This document shows, in pieces, positions 26,467-37,540 of a stretch of DNA of 64,000 nt. The notes below the pieces were generated by a model. The model saw nothing but the letters and a program-made list of their open reading frames with translations. It was not told the DNA's origin and searched no databases. The stretch comes from Lachnospiraceae bacterium. GTDB taxonomy: Bacteria > Bacillota > Clostridia > Lachnospirales > Lachnospiraceae. Position numbers and translations under genes: made by a program. Position 1 is the stretch's first letter. Each line of letters begins with the position of its first letter. The stretch is from assembly GCA_017551165.1 (NCBI GenBank), contig JAFZMO010000071.1, positions 1 through 64,000 on the forward strand. Direction: 5' to 3'.

Positions 26467-27582
26467 ATGGAACTCTACGTTCATATTCCTTTCTGTGCGC
26501 GAAAGTGCGCGTACTGCGATTTTCTGTCCTTTGCGGACCGAAACGACTGCATGGAACGGTACCCGGATGCGCTGATCCGCGATGTAAACGGTGACGGCGG
26601 TCTTACGTTAACCGATCGAACCGTCACAAGCATATTTATCGGCGGAGGGACGCCTTCGAGGATGCCTCTTGGCACATACGAGAGGTTGCTTGGCGCGGTC
26701 AGGGAACATTTTTCGGTAAATGAGGATGCGGAGATCACGATCGAGTGTAACCCGGGAACTGTAGATGCCGCGAAGCTTGCCGAGTATCGGAGTGCCGGCA
26801 TCAACCGCATCAGTTTCGGCGTTCAATCGGCAGACAATGCTGAGCTGCGGGAACTTGGCAGGATCCACACGTGGGAGGAAGCGAAGCAATCCTTCTGCCT
26901 TGCGAGAGAGGCCAGCTTTGACAACATAAGTATCGATCTTATGATGAATCTGCCGGGGCAAACCACGGAGACGTTCGCAAGAACTCTTCGCGAGGCGATC
27001 GCACTGTCACCGGAGCATATTTCCGCGTACAGTCTGATCCTTGAGGAGGGAACTGCATTTTACGAGAGATATGCTGAGAGACCTGAGCTGTTGCCAAGCG
27101 ATGAGGAAGCTGCGGCGACCTACGAGGCAGCCGTTGCGATACTGGGTGAGGCCGGTTACCTGCAGTATGAGATATCGAATTTCGCGAAACCGGGGCGAGA
27201 ATGCCGGCACAACATCGGATACTGGAAGCGCGCGGAGTACCTCGGGATCGGCATCGGCGCTGCGAGTCTGATCGGAGAGCGGAGATACCGCGTTGAGCCG
27301 GATCTCGACCGATATCTGAAGAAGCTTACGTATGAGCCTTGCGAGAATCTCGACGAACAGGACGTACGCAACGAGACGATGATGCTCGGGCTACGGATGA
27401 ACGAGGGACTGAGTATTTCCGAGCTTCGCGAGAACTTCGGAGAGGCTTACACGGAGCAGCTGCTTGGCAAGCTGCAGCGGTATGTCGAGCAGGGACTTGC
27501 AACCGTTACGCCGGAGCGGATCGCGCTCACAGTCAAGGGTATGCTGGTCAGCAACACGATCCTTTCCGACCTCATGGAATAA
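26467..27582 (+). CDS. hemW: Radical SAM heme chaperone HemW
   Basis: HemN-like radical SAM protein now regarded as a heme-trafficking chaperone rather than coproporphyrinogen oxidase. The 371 residues start LYVHIPFCARKCAYCDF with the CxxxCxxC cluster motif (Cys10, 14, 17) and continue with IFIGGGTPSRM, INRISFGVQS and LMNLPGQT. It lacks the extra N-terminal extension and fourth cysteine context of true HemN. No other heme gene is near; lepA-hemW-hrcA order is standard in Firmicutes. AAGGGGAAACG precedes the ATG. Confidence 0.92.
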   Translation: MELYVHIPFCARKCAYCDFLSFADRNDCMERYPDALIRDVNGDGGLTLTDRTVTSIFIGGGTPSRMPLGTYERLLGAVREHFSVNEDAEITIECNPGTVDAAKLAEYRSAGINRISFGVQSADNAELRELGRIHTWEEAKQSFCLAREASFDNISIDLMMNLPGQTTETFARTLREAIALSPEHISAYSLILEEGTAFYERYAERPELLPSDEEAAATYEAAVAILGEAGYLQYEISNFAKPGRECRHNIGYWKRAEYLGIGIGAASLIGERRYRVEPDLDRYLKKLTYEPCENLDEQDVRNETMMLGLRMNEGLSISELRENFGEAYTEQLLGKLQRYVEQGLATVTPERIALTVKGMLVSNTILSDLME

Positions 27583-27594
27583 CATGGTTTTACA

Positions 27595-27640
27595 GGGACA
27601 ATCGCCTACATGGTACGGTTGTCCCGTTTTCTTTATTTTT
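27595..27640 (+). terminator. Terminator of hemW
   Basis: GGGACAATCG (27595-27604) pairs with CGGTTGTCCC (27616-27625), one G-U pair, then a long U-rich tail. Confidence 0.88.
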
Positions 27641-27662
27641 CGAAAATGTTGTTAAATATGTA

Positions 27663-27691
27663 TTGACAAAAACGACGTTTGGATGTATTCT
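27663..27691 (+). promoter_or_regulatory. Sigma-A promoter of the hrcA-grpE-dnaK-dnaJ operon
   Basis: Consensus TTGACA (27663-27668), 17 bp, TATTCT (27686-27691), immediately ahead of the CIRCE element. Confidence 0.85.
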
Positions 27692-27702
27692 TACGTAGGA
27701 TG

Positions 27703-27729
27703 TTAGCACTCATATTGTTTGAGTGCTAA
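27703..27729. promoter_or_regulatory. CIRCE operator (HrcA-binding site)
   Basis: TTAGCACTC - 9 bp - GAGTGCTAA, a perfect match to the canonical inverted repeat. It spans roughly +5 to +31 of the transcript, where bound HrcA blocks transcription until heat stress inactivates it. Confidence 0.98.
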
Positions 27730-27754
27730 TAAATTGGAAAGGCGGGAACGAAAC

Positions 27755-28777
27755 GTGGAATTGGACGAACGTAAGATGACGATTCTGCGGGCCATCATTC
27801 AGAACTATCTGGAAACGGGCGAACCGGTTGGTTCCCGCACGATTTCCAAGTATACGGATCTGAATCTGAGCTCCGCGACCATTCGCAACGAGATGTCGGA
27901 TCTTGAGGAGATGGGCTATATCATTCAGCCGCACACCTCGGCGGGCCGGATCCCTTCCGACAAGGGATACCGCCTGTACGTCGACATGCTGATGCAGGAC
28001 AAGCAGATGGAGATGGACAATCTCAAGCTTGAGCTGAATGCGAAGTCGGAGAAGCTGGACAGCATCTTAAAGGAAGCTGCCAAGGTGATCGCGGTCAACA
28101 CGAACTACGCGTCGATGATCACGGCTCCGAGATATCGCAAGCACAGGATCAAGTTCCTGCAGCTGACACAGGTTGATCCCGAAAGCCTGCTTACGGTCAT
28201 CATCCTCGACGGCAACATCGTGAAGAACAACCTCATCCACACGGAAGAGGAGCTGACGTCGGAGACCTTGCTGAAGCTCAACCTGATGCTCAACACCTTC
28301 CTGCAGGGCTTGGATCTGCAGGAGATCAACGCGAGTGTCATTCAGAAGATCCGGAACGAGTCCGGCGGGTATTCCTCTTTGATCTCGGACATTCTCGACG
28401 TGATCGCAACGAGCATGGAGAGCGAGGAGATCGAGGCGTACACGAGCGGTTCGACCAACATTTTCAAATATCCAGAGCTCAACGATTCGGAGAAAGCGAG
28501 CGGTCTTCTGAACGCCCTCGAGGAGAAGAAACAGCTCACCGAGTTGATGTATCAGGAGGGCGATTCCGAGCGCGGAATCCAGGTGTACATCGGTGATGAG
28601 TCGCCGATCGAAGCGACCAAGGATTGTTCCGTCGTGACGGCGACCTACCACATCGAGGAGGGCGTGTACGGCAAGATCGGTATCATCGGTCCTCGTCGAA
28701 TGGACTATGAGAAGGTCGTCGGAACGCTCAAGAATCTGATGTCAGAGCTGGATCAGATATTTAAGAAAGACAAGTAA
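27755..28777 (+). CDS. hrcA: Heat-inducible transcription repressor HrcA
   Basis: Represses its own operon by binding CIRCE, with GroEL aiding its folding. The 340-residue protein has an N-terminal winged helix (ELDERKMTILRAIIQNYLETGEPVGSRTI; SSATIRNEMSDLEEMGYI) followed by GAF-like and dimerisation domains. The GTG at 27755 is chosen: AAGGCGGG lies 9 bp upstream and the protein then starts as HrcA does elsewhere; the longer frame would begin inside CIRCE. First gene of the operon, 18 bp before grpE. Confidence 0.95.
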   Translation: MELDERKMTILRAIIQNYLETGEPVGSRTISKYTDLNLSSATIRNEMSDLEEMGYIIQPHTSAGRIPSDKGYRLYVDMLMQDKQMEMDNLKLELNAKSEKLDSILKEAAKVIAVNTNYASMITAPRYRKHRIKFLQLTQVDPESLLTVIILDGNIVKNNLIHTEEELTSETLLKLNLMLNTFLQGLDLQEINASVIQKIRNESGGYSSLISDILDVIATSMESEEIEAYTSGSTNIFKYPELNDSEKASGLLNALEEKKQLTELMYQEGDSERGIQVYIGDESPIEATKDCSVVTATYHIEEGVYGKIGIIGPRRMDYEKVVGTLKNLMSELDQIFKKDK

Positions 28778-28795
28778 TACAGTTCGGAGGCAATC

Positions 28796-31521
<2,726 letters not shown>

Positions 31522-31551
31522 ATCGGCTTCATAACCGAGTAGGAGCTGTGT

Positions 31552-32682
31552 ATGGCTGACAAGAGAGATTATTACGAGGTTCTCGGCGTTTCCAAGACCG
31601 CGACGGAAGACGAGATCAAGAAGGCGTATCGAAGCCTCGCGAAAAAGTATCACCCGGACGTAAACCCCGGGGACAAGACAGCCGAAGCCAAGTTTAAGGA
31701 AGCGAGCGAAGCGTACTCCGTGCTGAGCGACTCCGAGAAGAGAGCGCAGTACGACCGCTTCGGCCACGCAGCCTTTGAACAGGGCGGTGGCGGCGGATAC
31801 GATTTCACGGGCGACTTCAGCGATATCTTCGACATGTTCGGCTTCGGCGATATGTTCGGAGGCGGCCGCCGTTCGCAGGGACGCAGCAATGCGGCACGCA
31901 ACGGTGCGAGCGTTCGTGCAACGATCCGCATCACCTTCGAGGAGGCCGTGTTCGGCTGCGAGAAGGAGCTGGAACTGAGTTACAAAGACACCTGCAAGAC
32001 GTGTAACGGATCAGGCGCCAAGCCCGGTACGAGCGCGGAAACCTGCAGCAAATGTAAAGGAAGCGGTTCGATCATCTACACGCAGCAGACGATACTCGGC
32101 GTGATCCAGAACCAGAAGACCTGTCCGGACTGTAAGGGTACCGGTAAGGTCATTCGCGAAAAATGTAAGGACTGCTACGGTACCGGTTACATCGCAACGC
32201 GCAAGAACATCAAGGTTGCGATCCCGGCCGGCATCGACGAGGGACAGAGCATTCGCATGCGAGACCTCGGAGAGCCCGGCGTGAACGGCGGTGAGCGCGG
32301 CAGTTTGCTGGTGGACGTACAGATTTCGAGACATCCCATTTTCCAAAGAGACAACTTCGATCTGTATTCGACGATGCCGATCTCGTACGCGCAGGCTGCG
32401 CTCGGCGGTGACATCCGGATCCACACGATCGACGGAGACGTGCTTTACGACTTAAAGCCGGGCACGCAGACCGACACGAAGGTCCGTCTCCGCGGCAAGG
32501 GCGTTCCGTATCTGCACCATGAGAACCAGCGCGGCGACCATTATGTGACGCTGATCGTGCAGGTGCCGACGAAGCTGACAAGCCAGCAGAAGGAGCTTCT
32601 GAAGGCGTTCGACGATTCCCTCAACGGCAAGACGCCGGGTGGGGACTCCGAGAAAAAGAAGGGCAAGTTTTTCGGCAAATAA
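31552..32682 (+). CDS. dnaJ: Co-chaperone DnaJ (Hsp40)
   Basis: Delivers clients to DnaK and stimulates its ATPase. Domains in order over 376 residues: J domain (1-70) with the HPD motif in [10 protein letters not shown], Gly/Phe-rich linker (about 75-120), zinc domain with four CxxCxGxG repeats ([32 protein letters not shown]), and C-terminal peptide-binding domain. Type I DnaJ of normal length. TAGGAG before the ATG; closed by a terminator at 32690. Confidence 0.98.
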   Translation: MADKRDYYEVLGVSKTATEDEIKKAYRSLAKKYHPDVNPGDKTAEAKFKEASEAYSVLSDSEKRAQYDRFGHAAFEQGGGGGYDFTGDFSDIFDMFGFGDMFGGGRRSQGRSNAARNGASVRATIRITFEEAVFGCEKELELSYKDTCKTCNGSGAKPGTSAETCSKCKGSGSIIYTQQTILGVIQNQKTCPDCKGTGKVIREKCKDCYGTGYIATRKNIKVAIPAGIDEGQSIRMRDLGEPGVNGGERGSLLVDVQISRHPIFQRDNFDLYSTMPISYAQAALGGDIRIHTIDGDVLYDLKPGTQTDTKVRLRGKGVPYLHHENQRGDHYVTLIVQVPTKLTSQQKELLKAFDDSLNGKTPGGDSEKKKGKFFGK

Positions 32683-32689
32683 GTAACCC

Positions 32690-32725
32690 AAGTGTGTGTC
32701 GGGCTTCTCCGGCACACACTTTTTG
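32690..32725 (+). terminator. Terminator of the heat-shock operon
   Basis: AAGTGTGTG (32690-32698) pairs with CACACACTT (32713-32721), with inner GG/CC pairs, followed by UUUUUG. Confidence 0.9.
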
Positions 32726-32726
32726 C

Positions 32727-32755
32727 TTGTTATGACGGCGCCTTTGTGGTATCCT
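32727..32755 (+). promoter_or_regulatory. Candidate promoter for prmA
   Basis: TTGTTA (32727-32732), 17 bp, TATCCT (32750-32755), directly after the dnaJ terminator and 45 bp before prmA. Confidence 0.45.
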
Positions 32756-32799
32756 AAATTGGCGCTTTGTGTAGATTCGGGCGCAAAGGAGAGAAAACC

Positions 32800-33819
32800 A
32801 TGAAATGGACGGTGTTTACCGTGACGACGACCGTGGAGGCCGAGGACTACGTGTGCGCGGCGCTTGCGGAACTCGGATATGACGGCGTGGAGATCATCGA
32901 CAACGTACCCCTCACGAAGGAAGAGGAGGCGGCGCAGTTTATCGATATCCCGCCGGTTCTTGACGAAAATGACCTCACATCGCGGATCCGCTGCTATGCG
33001 GAGATCGAGGAGTCTTCGGAAGATGACTCTGCCCTCGCCGGCAAGGTTGCCGATCAGGTTGCGGCCATCCGTGAGGCGATCGAGGAGTACAAAGATATTG
33101 TGGATCTCGGGGAGTTGAACATTGAGACGACTGTCACTGAGGACCTTGAATGGATCAACAACTGGAAGAAGTATTTTCATTCGTTCCGCATCGGTGAGGA
33201 CATTCTGATCAAGCCTTCGTGGGAGGAGGATACGATCGCGAAGGAAGGCGATATCATCGTCGAGATCGATCCCGGGACCGCATTCGGGACCGGTTCGCAT
33301 GAGACGACATGGCTCTGCATCGAGGCGCTCCGCGCACATGTAAAGCCGGGTGACACGATACTGGATATCGGCTGCGGAAGCGGTATTCTCGCGATCATCG
33401 CGAAGAAGCTCGGTGCGGGCAGCTGTATCGGTATCGACATTGATCCGATCGCTGTGGATGTTGCGAAGGAAAATGCCGTGAAGAACGATCTTACGCTGAT
33501 CACGCCGGAGAAGCCGGAGATCGCTGACGGGACGGTATCATTTTTCGACGGAGACATCATCACGGACGAGGCGACTGCAGATGCGTTTGTGTTAGAGCGT
33601 TATCCGATCGTTGTGGCCAATATCCTTGCGGACGTCATTAAGCCGATGATGCCTGTCGTTAAGAAATACCTTAAGCCCGAGAGCGTGTTCATCACGTCGG
33701 GCATCCTCAAGACACGCGAGGAAGAGATGTGCGCGGAGTTTGAGAAGAACGGCTACAAGGTCGTCGAGAGACGCTATCGAAACGACTGGGTGAGCCTGGT
33801 TGTCATGTTGCAGGATTAA
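32800..33819 (+). CDS. prmA: Ribosomal protein L11 methyltransferase
   Basis: Trimethylates lysines and the N-terminus of ribosomal protein L11. The 339 residues have the PrmA N-terminal L11-recognition domain, longer than in E. coli, then DPGTAFGTGSHETTWLC and SAM motif I LDIGCGSGILAII, followed by NILADVIKPM, the family's NPP-like region. ATG 32800 has AAAGGAGAG upstream. Position directly after dnaJ and before rsmE is conserved across Firmicutes. Confidence 0.95.
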   Translation: MKWTVFTVTTTVEAEDYVCAALAELGYDGVEIIDNVPLTKEEEAAQFIDIPPVLDENDLTSRIRCYAEIEESSEDDSALAGKVADQVAAIREAIEEYKDIVDLGELNIETTVTEDLEWINNWKKYFHSFRIGEDILIKPSWEEDTIAKEGDIIVEIDPGTAFGTGSHETTWLCIEALRAHVKPGDTILDIGCGSGILAIIAKKLGAGSCIGIDIDPIAVDVAKENAVKNDLTLITPEKPEIADGTVSFFDGDIITDEATADAFVLERYPIVVANILADVIKPMMPVVKKYLKPESVFITSGILKTREEEMCAEFEKNGYKVVERRYRNDWVSLVVMLQD

Positions 33820-33834
33820 ACAAAGGAGCGTACC

Positions 33835-34593
33835 ATGCCGAGATTTTTCGTTGACCCGGACAACGTGACGGAAGAAACCGTCACGGTCACCGGCGGTGAT
33901 TATAACCACATACGAAACGTGCTGCGCATGCGCATAGGCGAGCGGATCACCGTGTGCGACGGTGAGGGGACGGACTACGTCTGCGAAGTCGGCCGGTACG
34001 AGGAGCAGAGCTGCGTTCTCAATATTCTTGAGCGGCAGGATTCCGCCGTGGAACTTCCCGTCGAGATCACGCTCTACCAGGGCTTTCCGAAGAAAGACAA
34101 GATGGAGCTGATCATCCAGAAGGCGGTCGAACTCGGCGCAGTGAGGATCGTTCCCGTGATGTGTGAACGGACGATCGTGAAGCTGGAGGATCCGAAGAAA
34201 GAAGCGCGCAAGGTGGAACGCATGAACGCGATCGCGGAGAGTGCAGCCAAGCAGAGCGGACGCGGTATGCTGCCCGAGGTCACAATGCCCGTAAAATTCG
34301 CTCAGGCGGTCGCAGACGCTGTGAAACGCGGTGAGAAGATATTGGTCCCGTATGAGAATGCAACGGGCATGAAAGCGACGAAAGAGGCGTTCTCGGAGGC
34401 GCTTTCCGGCGGGAAAATTGCCGTGTTTATCGGCCCCGAGGGCGGCTTTGAGCGCTCCGAGATCGAACTTGCCGAGAACCGGGGTGCACTTGTGATCAGC
34501 TTAGGACGTCGCATCCTACGCACGGAAACTGCCGGGATCGCCGTGCTTTCCGCATTGATGTTAGCTTCGGAATTGCGAAATGAGGAGAGTTGA
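33835..34593 (+). CDS. rsmE: 16S rRNA m3U1498 methyltransferase
   Basis: SPOUT-class enzyme that N3-methylates U1498 of 16S rRNA near the decoding centre. The 252 residues have an N-terminal PUA-like domain and the knotted C-terminal domain with QKAVELGAVRIVPV, FIGPEGGFERSEIELA and ISLGRRILRTETAGIAVL, which form the SAM pocket. AAAGGAG precedes the ATG, 15 bp after prmA. Length normal. Confidence 0.95.
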   Translation: MPRFFVDPDNVTEETVTVTGGDYNHIRNVLRMRIGERITVCDGEGTDYVCEVGRYEEQSCVLNILERQDSAVELPVEITLYQGFPKKDKMELIIQKAVELGAVRIVPVMCERTIVKLEDPKKEARKVERMNAIAESAAKQSGRGMLPEVTMPVKFAQAVADAVKRGEKILVPYENATGMKATKEAFSEALSGGKIAVFIGPEGGFERSEIELAENRGALVISLGRRILRTETAGIAVLSALMLASELRNEES

Positions 34594-34606
34594 GGAACCA
34601 TTTTCC

Positions 34607-35794
34607 ATGAGAGAAATCTATCTTGACAATGCAGCGACCACGAGGGTGCTCCCCGAAGTCGCGGAGATCTGCGTGAAGACGATGCAGCAAGCCTACGGAA
34701 ATCCGTCCTCACTGCACCATAAGGGCTTTGAGGCGGAGCAGTACGTGCGAGATGCCCGCAAAACGATCGCAGACAGCCTGAAGGTTCCCGAGGACACGAT
34801 CGTGTTCACCTCGGGCGGCACGGAGTCCAACAATATGGCACTGCTGTGCGGCGCAGACGCGAGAAAGCGGCAAGGCAACCACATCATCACGACGCGCATT
34901 GAGCACGCCTCGGTGTACAATCCGATACTGCGATTGAAAGATCTCGGCTACCGCGTTACGTTCCTGGAGGTGGACAACAACGGGATTGTTCGTCCGGAAA
35001 CGCTTGCGGAGGCTCTTGACGACGAAACGATCCTTGTGTCGATCATGGCGGTAAACAACGAGATCGGAGCGGTTGAGCCGATCGCAGAGCTTGCCAAGCT
35101 TACGCATGAGCGTGTGCCGCATGTGTTGTTTCATACGGATGCGATCCAGGCCTACGGCAAGATCCCGATGTTTCCGAAGCGCATGGGCATCGATCTGATG
35201 TCCGTGAGCGGTCACAAGCTGCATGCGCCCAAGGGAACCGGTTTTTTGTACATCCGCGACAAAAACCTGCTGAAACCCCTGATCTACGGAGGAGGGCAGC
35301 AGAAGGACCTTCGTTCCGGCACGGAAAATGTACCCGGCATCGCAGGACTTGGCACTGCCGTAAAGTCGTGGTTTGCGAATGCTGATTCAAATCGTGAGCA
35401 CATGTACATGCTTAAAGAGCGGTTTGCTCTGGCGATGGAAGAGGTGCCGGGTGCGATCGTCAACGGCATCTTTACAGAGGAAAATCTGCCTCTCGCAGAG
35501 CGGATCCGCAAGACAGCTCCCCATGTGATCAGTGTAAGTTTCGCAGGTGTTCGGAGCGAAGTTTTGCTCCATGCGCTTGAGGAGAATGGGGTATATGTTT
35601 CCTCGGGATCGGCTTGTTCCTCAAATCATCCTGCCATCAGCGGCACTCTGAAAGCGATCGGAGTAGATGATAAGTTATTGGATTGTACGCTGCGGTTCAG
35701 CTTCTCGTTTGAGACGACGGAAGAGGAGATAGATGCTGCATCTGCGGCTTTAAAGGAATTGGTACCGATACTTGGTAAATACCGCAGAAGCTAG
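34607..35794 (+). CDS. Cysteine desulfurase (NifS/IscS family, thiI partner)
   Basis: PLP enzyme that takes sulfur from cysteine as an enzyme-bound persulfide. The 395 residues start with IYLDNAATTRVLPEV, carry the PLP lysine in SVSGHKLHAPKGTGF, and the catalytic cysteine loop SSGSACSSNHPAISG near residue 340. ATG 34607 is chosen because GAGG lies upstream and the family N-terminus begins there; a longer frame from 34580 overlaps rsmE. It precedes thiI by 81 bp, the same pairing as Bacillus nifZ-thiI, so sulfur donation for 4-thiouridine in tRNA (and possibly thiamine) is the likely role. Confidence 0.92.
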   Translation: MREIYLDNAATTRVLPEVAEICVKTMQQAYGNPSSLHHKGFEAEQYVRDARKTIADSLKVPEDTIVFTSGGTESNNMALLCGADARKRQGNHIITTRIEHASVYNPILRLKDLGYRVTFLEVDNNGIVRPETLAEALDDETILVSIMAVNNEIGAVEPIAELAKLTHERVPHVLFHTDAIQAYGKIPMFPKRMGIDLMSVSGHKLHAPKGTGFLYIRDKNLLKPLIYGGGQQKDLRSGTENVPGIAGLGTAVKSWFANADSNREHMYMLKERFALAMEEVPGAIVNGIFTEENLPLAERIRKTAPHVISVSFAGVRSEVLLHALEENGVYVSSGSACSSNHPAISGTLKAIGVDDKLLDCTLRFSFSFETTEEEIDAASAALKELVPILGKYRRS

Positions 35795-35875
35795 CTGTTA
35801 TAACGGACTATATAATATATTATTGTGAATATTGCAGTAATTATGATGTAATAATATGCATAGGAGTGCAAAATC

Positions 35876-37060
35876 ATGTATCAGGCTTTTTTGATCAAAT
35901 ACGCAGAGATCGGTTTGAAGGGCAACAACCGCTCGTATTTCGAGGATTGTCTTGTAAAACAGATCCGGTACAGCCTTCATCAGGTCGGCGATTCCTTTCA
36001 GGTTCGCAAGGAACCCGGAAGAATATTCGTAGAGTGCCCCGAGGGTTACGATTACGATGACACTGTTGAGGCGATCTCGAGAGTGTTCGGTGTTTCGGAG
36101 TATTGCCCTGTGGAGATCTGCAAGAGCACTGAGTGGAACGATATTCTCGATGCCTGCCGTTCATTCGTTGAGCGCAACGTTCCCGATAAAAACACGACAT
36201 TTAAGGTGTTCTGCAAGCGCGGAGACAAGAATTATCCGAAGGAATCGCCGGAGATCTGCGCGGATGTCGGAGAGTATCTGATCAATTGCTTCCCTGAACT
36301 GAAGGTGGACGTTCGCGAACCGAAGCTTCATTTTACGGTGGAAGTGCGCGGACGCGTCTACATCTACACGAACGCATATCCCGGTCCCGGCGGAATGCCT
36401 GTCGGCTGCAACGGAAAGGCGATGTTGTTGCTCTCGGGTGGTATCGACAGCCCGGTTGCCGGCTATATGATCGCAAAACGCGGCGTTTATATCGACGCGA
36501 CATATTTCCATGCTCCGCCGTACACGAGCGAGCGCGCTCTTCAGAAGGTTATCGATCTTGCGAGGATCGTTTCCCGCTACACGGGCCCGATCCATCTGAA
36601 TGTCGTGAATTTTACGGACATCCAGATGTTTATCTACGACCGCTGCCCGCACGACGAGCTCACGATCCTTATGCGCCGCTATATGATGCGTATCGCGGAG
36701 AGAATTGCGACGCAGTATGACTGTCTCGGACTTGTAACCGGCGAGAGTATCGGCCAGGTAGCAAGCCAGACAATGCAGAGTCTGAACACGACGAACGCCG
36801 TTTGCACGCTTCCTGTGTACCGGCCGCTGATCGCGTTCGACAAGGAGGATATTGTCGCGATCTCGAAGAAGATCGGAACGTACGAGACGAGTATCCTGCC
36901 GTATGAGGACTGCTGCACGATCTATGTCGCAAAACACCCCGTGACCAAGCCGATCATCAAGGCGATGGAGAAGTCAGAGAAGCTTCTTGCGGACAAGATC
37001 GACGAGATGATCGAGACTGCACTCAACACGAGACAAGTCATCCGCATCATGCCCGAATGA
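35876..37060 (+). CDS. thiI: tRNA 4-thiouridine synthetase ThiI
   Basis: ATP-dependent sulfur transfer to U8 of tRNA, also used in thiazole synthesis. The 394 residues include an N-terminal ferredoxin-like domain, THUMP domain (about 60-165) and an adenylating PP-loop domain with LLSGGIDSPVAGYM near residue 183. The C-terminal rhodanese domain of the E. coli enzyme is absent, as in Bacillus, consistent with direct persulfide transfer from the neighbouring desulfurase. AGGAGTG precedes the ATG. The 81-bp gap before it is AT-rich with no clear consensus promoter. Confidence 0.95.
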   Translation: MYQAFLIKYAEIGLKGNNRSYFEDCLVKQIRYSLHQVGDSFQVRKEPGRIFVECPEGYDYDDTVEAISRVFGVSEYCPVEICKSTEWNDILDACRSFVERNVPDKNTTFKVFCKRGDKNYPKESPEICADVGEYLINCFPELKVDVREPKLHFTVEVRGRVYIYTNAYPGPGGMPVGCNGKAMLLLSGGIDSPVAGYMIAKRGVYIDATYFHAPPYTSERALQKVIDLARIVSRYTGPIHLNVVNFTDIQMFIYDRCPHDELTILMRRYMMRIAERIATQYDCLGLVTGESIGQVASQTMQSLNTTNAVCTLPVYRPLIAFDKEDIVAISKKIGTYETSILPYEDCCTIYVAKHPVTKPIIKAMEKSEKLLADKIDEMIETALNTRQVIRIMPE

Positions 37061-37097
37061 CGGGGACTGCTAAGTTTATCCGGTAAGCGCAAAAAGC

Positions 37098-37130
37098 AAA
37101 TAAAAAGGCATTGCCCATACGGCAATGCCT
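37098..37130 (-). terminator. Terminator of the HPr-like gene, shared with thiI
   Basis: AGGCATTGCC (37106-37115) and GGCAATGCCT (37121-37130) form a perfect 10-bp stem. The U run (UUUUUA) is on the - strand, so it mainly ends the HPr-like gene and more weakly thiI. Confidence 0.88.
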
Positions 37131-37173
37131 GAGTTTCATAGTATGATCAGCCTAAGCTGCCGGGATCTCCGGA

Positions 37174-37407
37174 TTACTGGCAGATGTAAGGCTTGAGAAC
37201 ATCGAGGATCGTATCAATCTCATCCTCGTTGTGAATGTTCAACGTGATCGGACGGGAGAGGTCCAGGCTGAAGATGCCCATGATCGACTTGGCGTCAATG
37301 ACATAGCGGCCCGACACAAGGTCGAAATCCGAGCGGAAGCGCGTGATATCGTTGACAAAATTCTTGACCTTATCGATGGAATTCAAAGTTATGGTGACAG
37401 TTTTCAT
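37174..37407 (-). CDS. HPr-like protein lacking the active-site histidine
   Basis: A 77-residue HPr-fold protein. The central SIMGIFSLDLSRPITLNI lines up with the regulatory serine loop of HPr (KSIMGLMSL around Ser46). The stretch where HPr has its phosphorylated histidine (GxHxRPA near residue 15) reads NSIDKVKNFVNDI, without His, Arg or Pro. It therefore cannot relay PTS phosphate in the normal way but could still be seen by HPr kinase or bind CcpA, like Crh. It is transcribed alone from a good promoter, with GGAGGAAC before the ATG and a terminator after. Such orphan HPr-like proteins recur in Lachnospiraceae. Confidence 0.8.
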   Translation of the reverse strand: MKTVTITLNSIDKVKNFVNDITRFRSDFDLVSGRYVIDAKSIMGIFSLDLSRPITLNIHNEDEIDTILDVLKPYICQ

Positions 37408-37462
37408 TATAGTTCCTCCTCGTCTCTCAACTCGATGAATCTGAACGCGTGGTTCAATCTTT

Positions 37463-37491
37463 ATACTACCTTGTCACAGTAGGATTGTCAA
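37463..37491 (-). promoter_or_regulatory. Promoter of the HPr-like gene
   Basis: On the - strand TTGACA (37486-37491), 17 bp, TAGTAT (37463-37468). Confidence 0.75.
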
Positions 37492-37540
37492 CTTGTTTAC
37501 GCGAAAAATGTGGTCATTTTTCGGGCGAAAGGCGTTGTAT

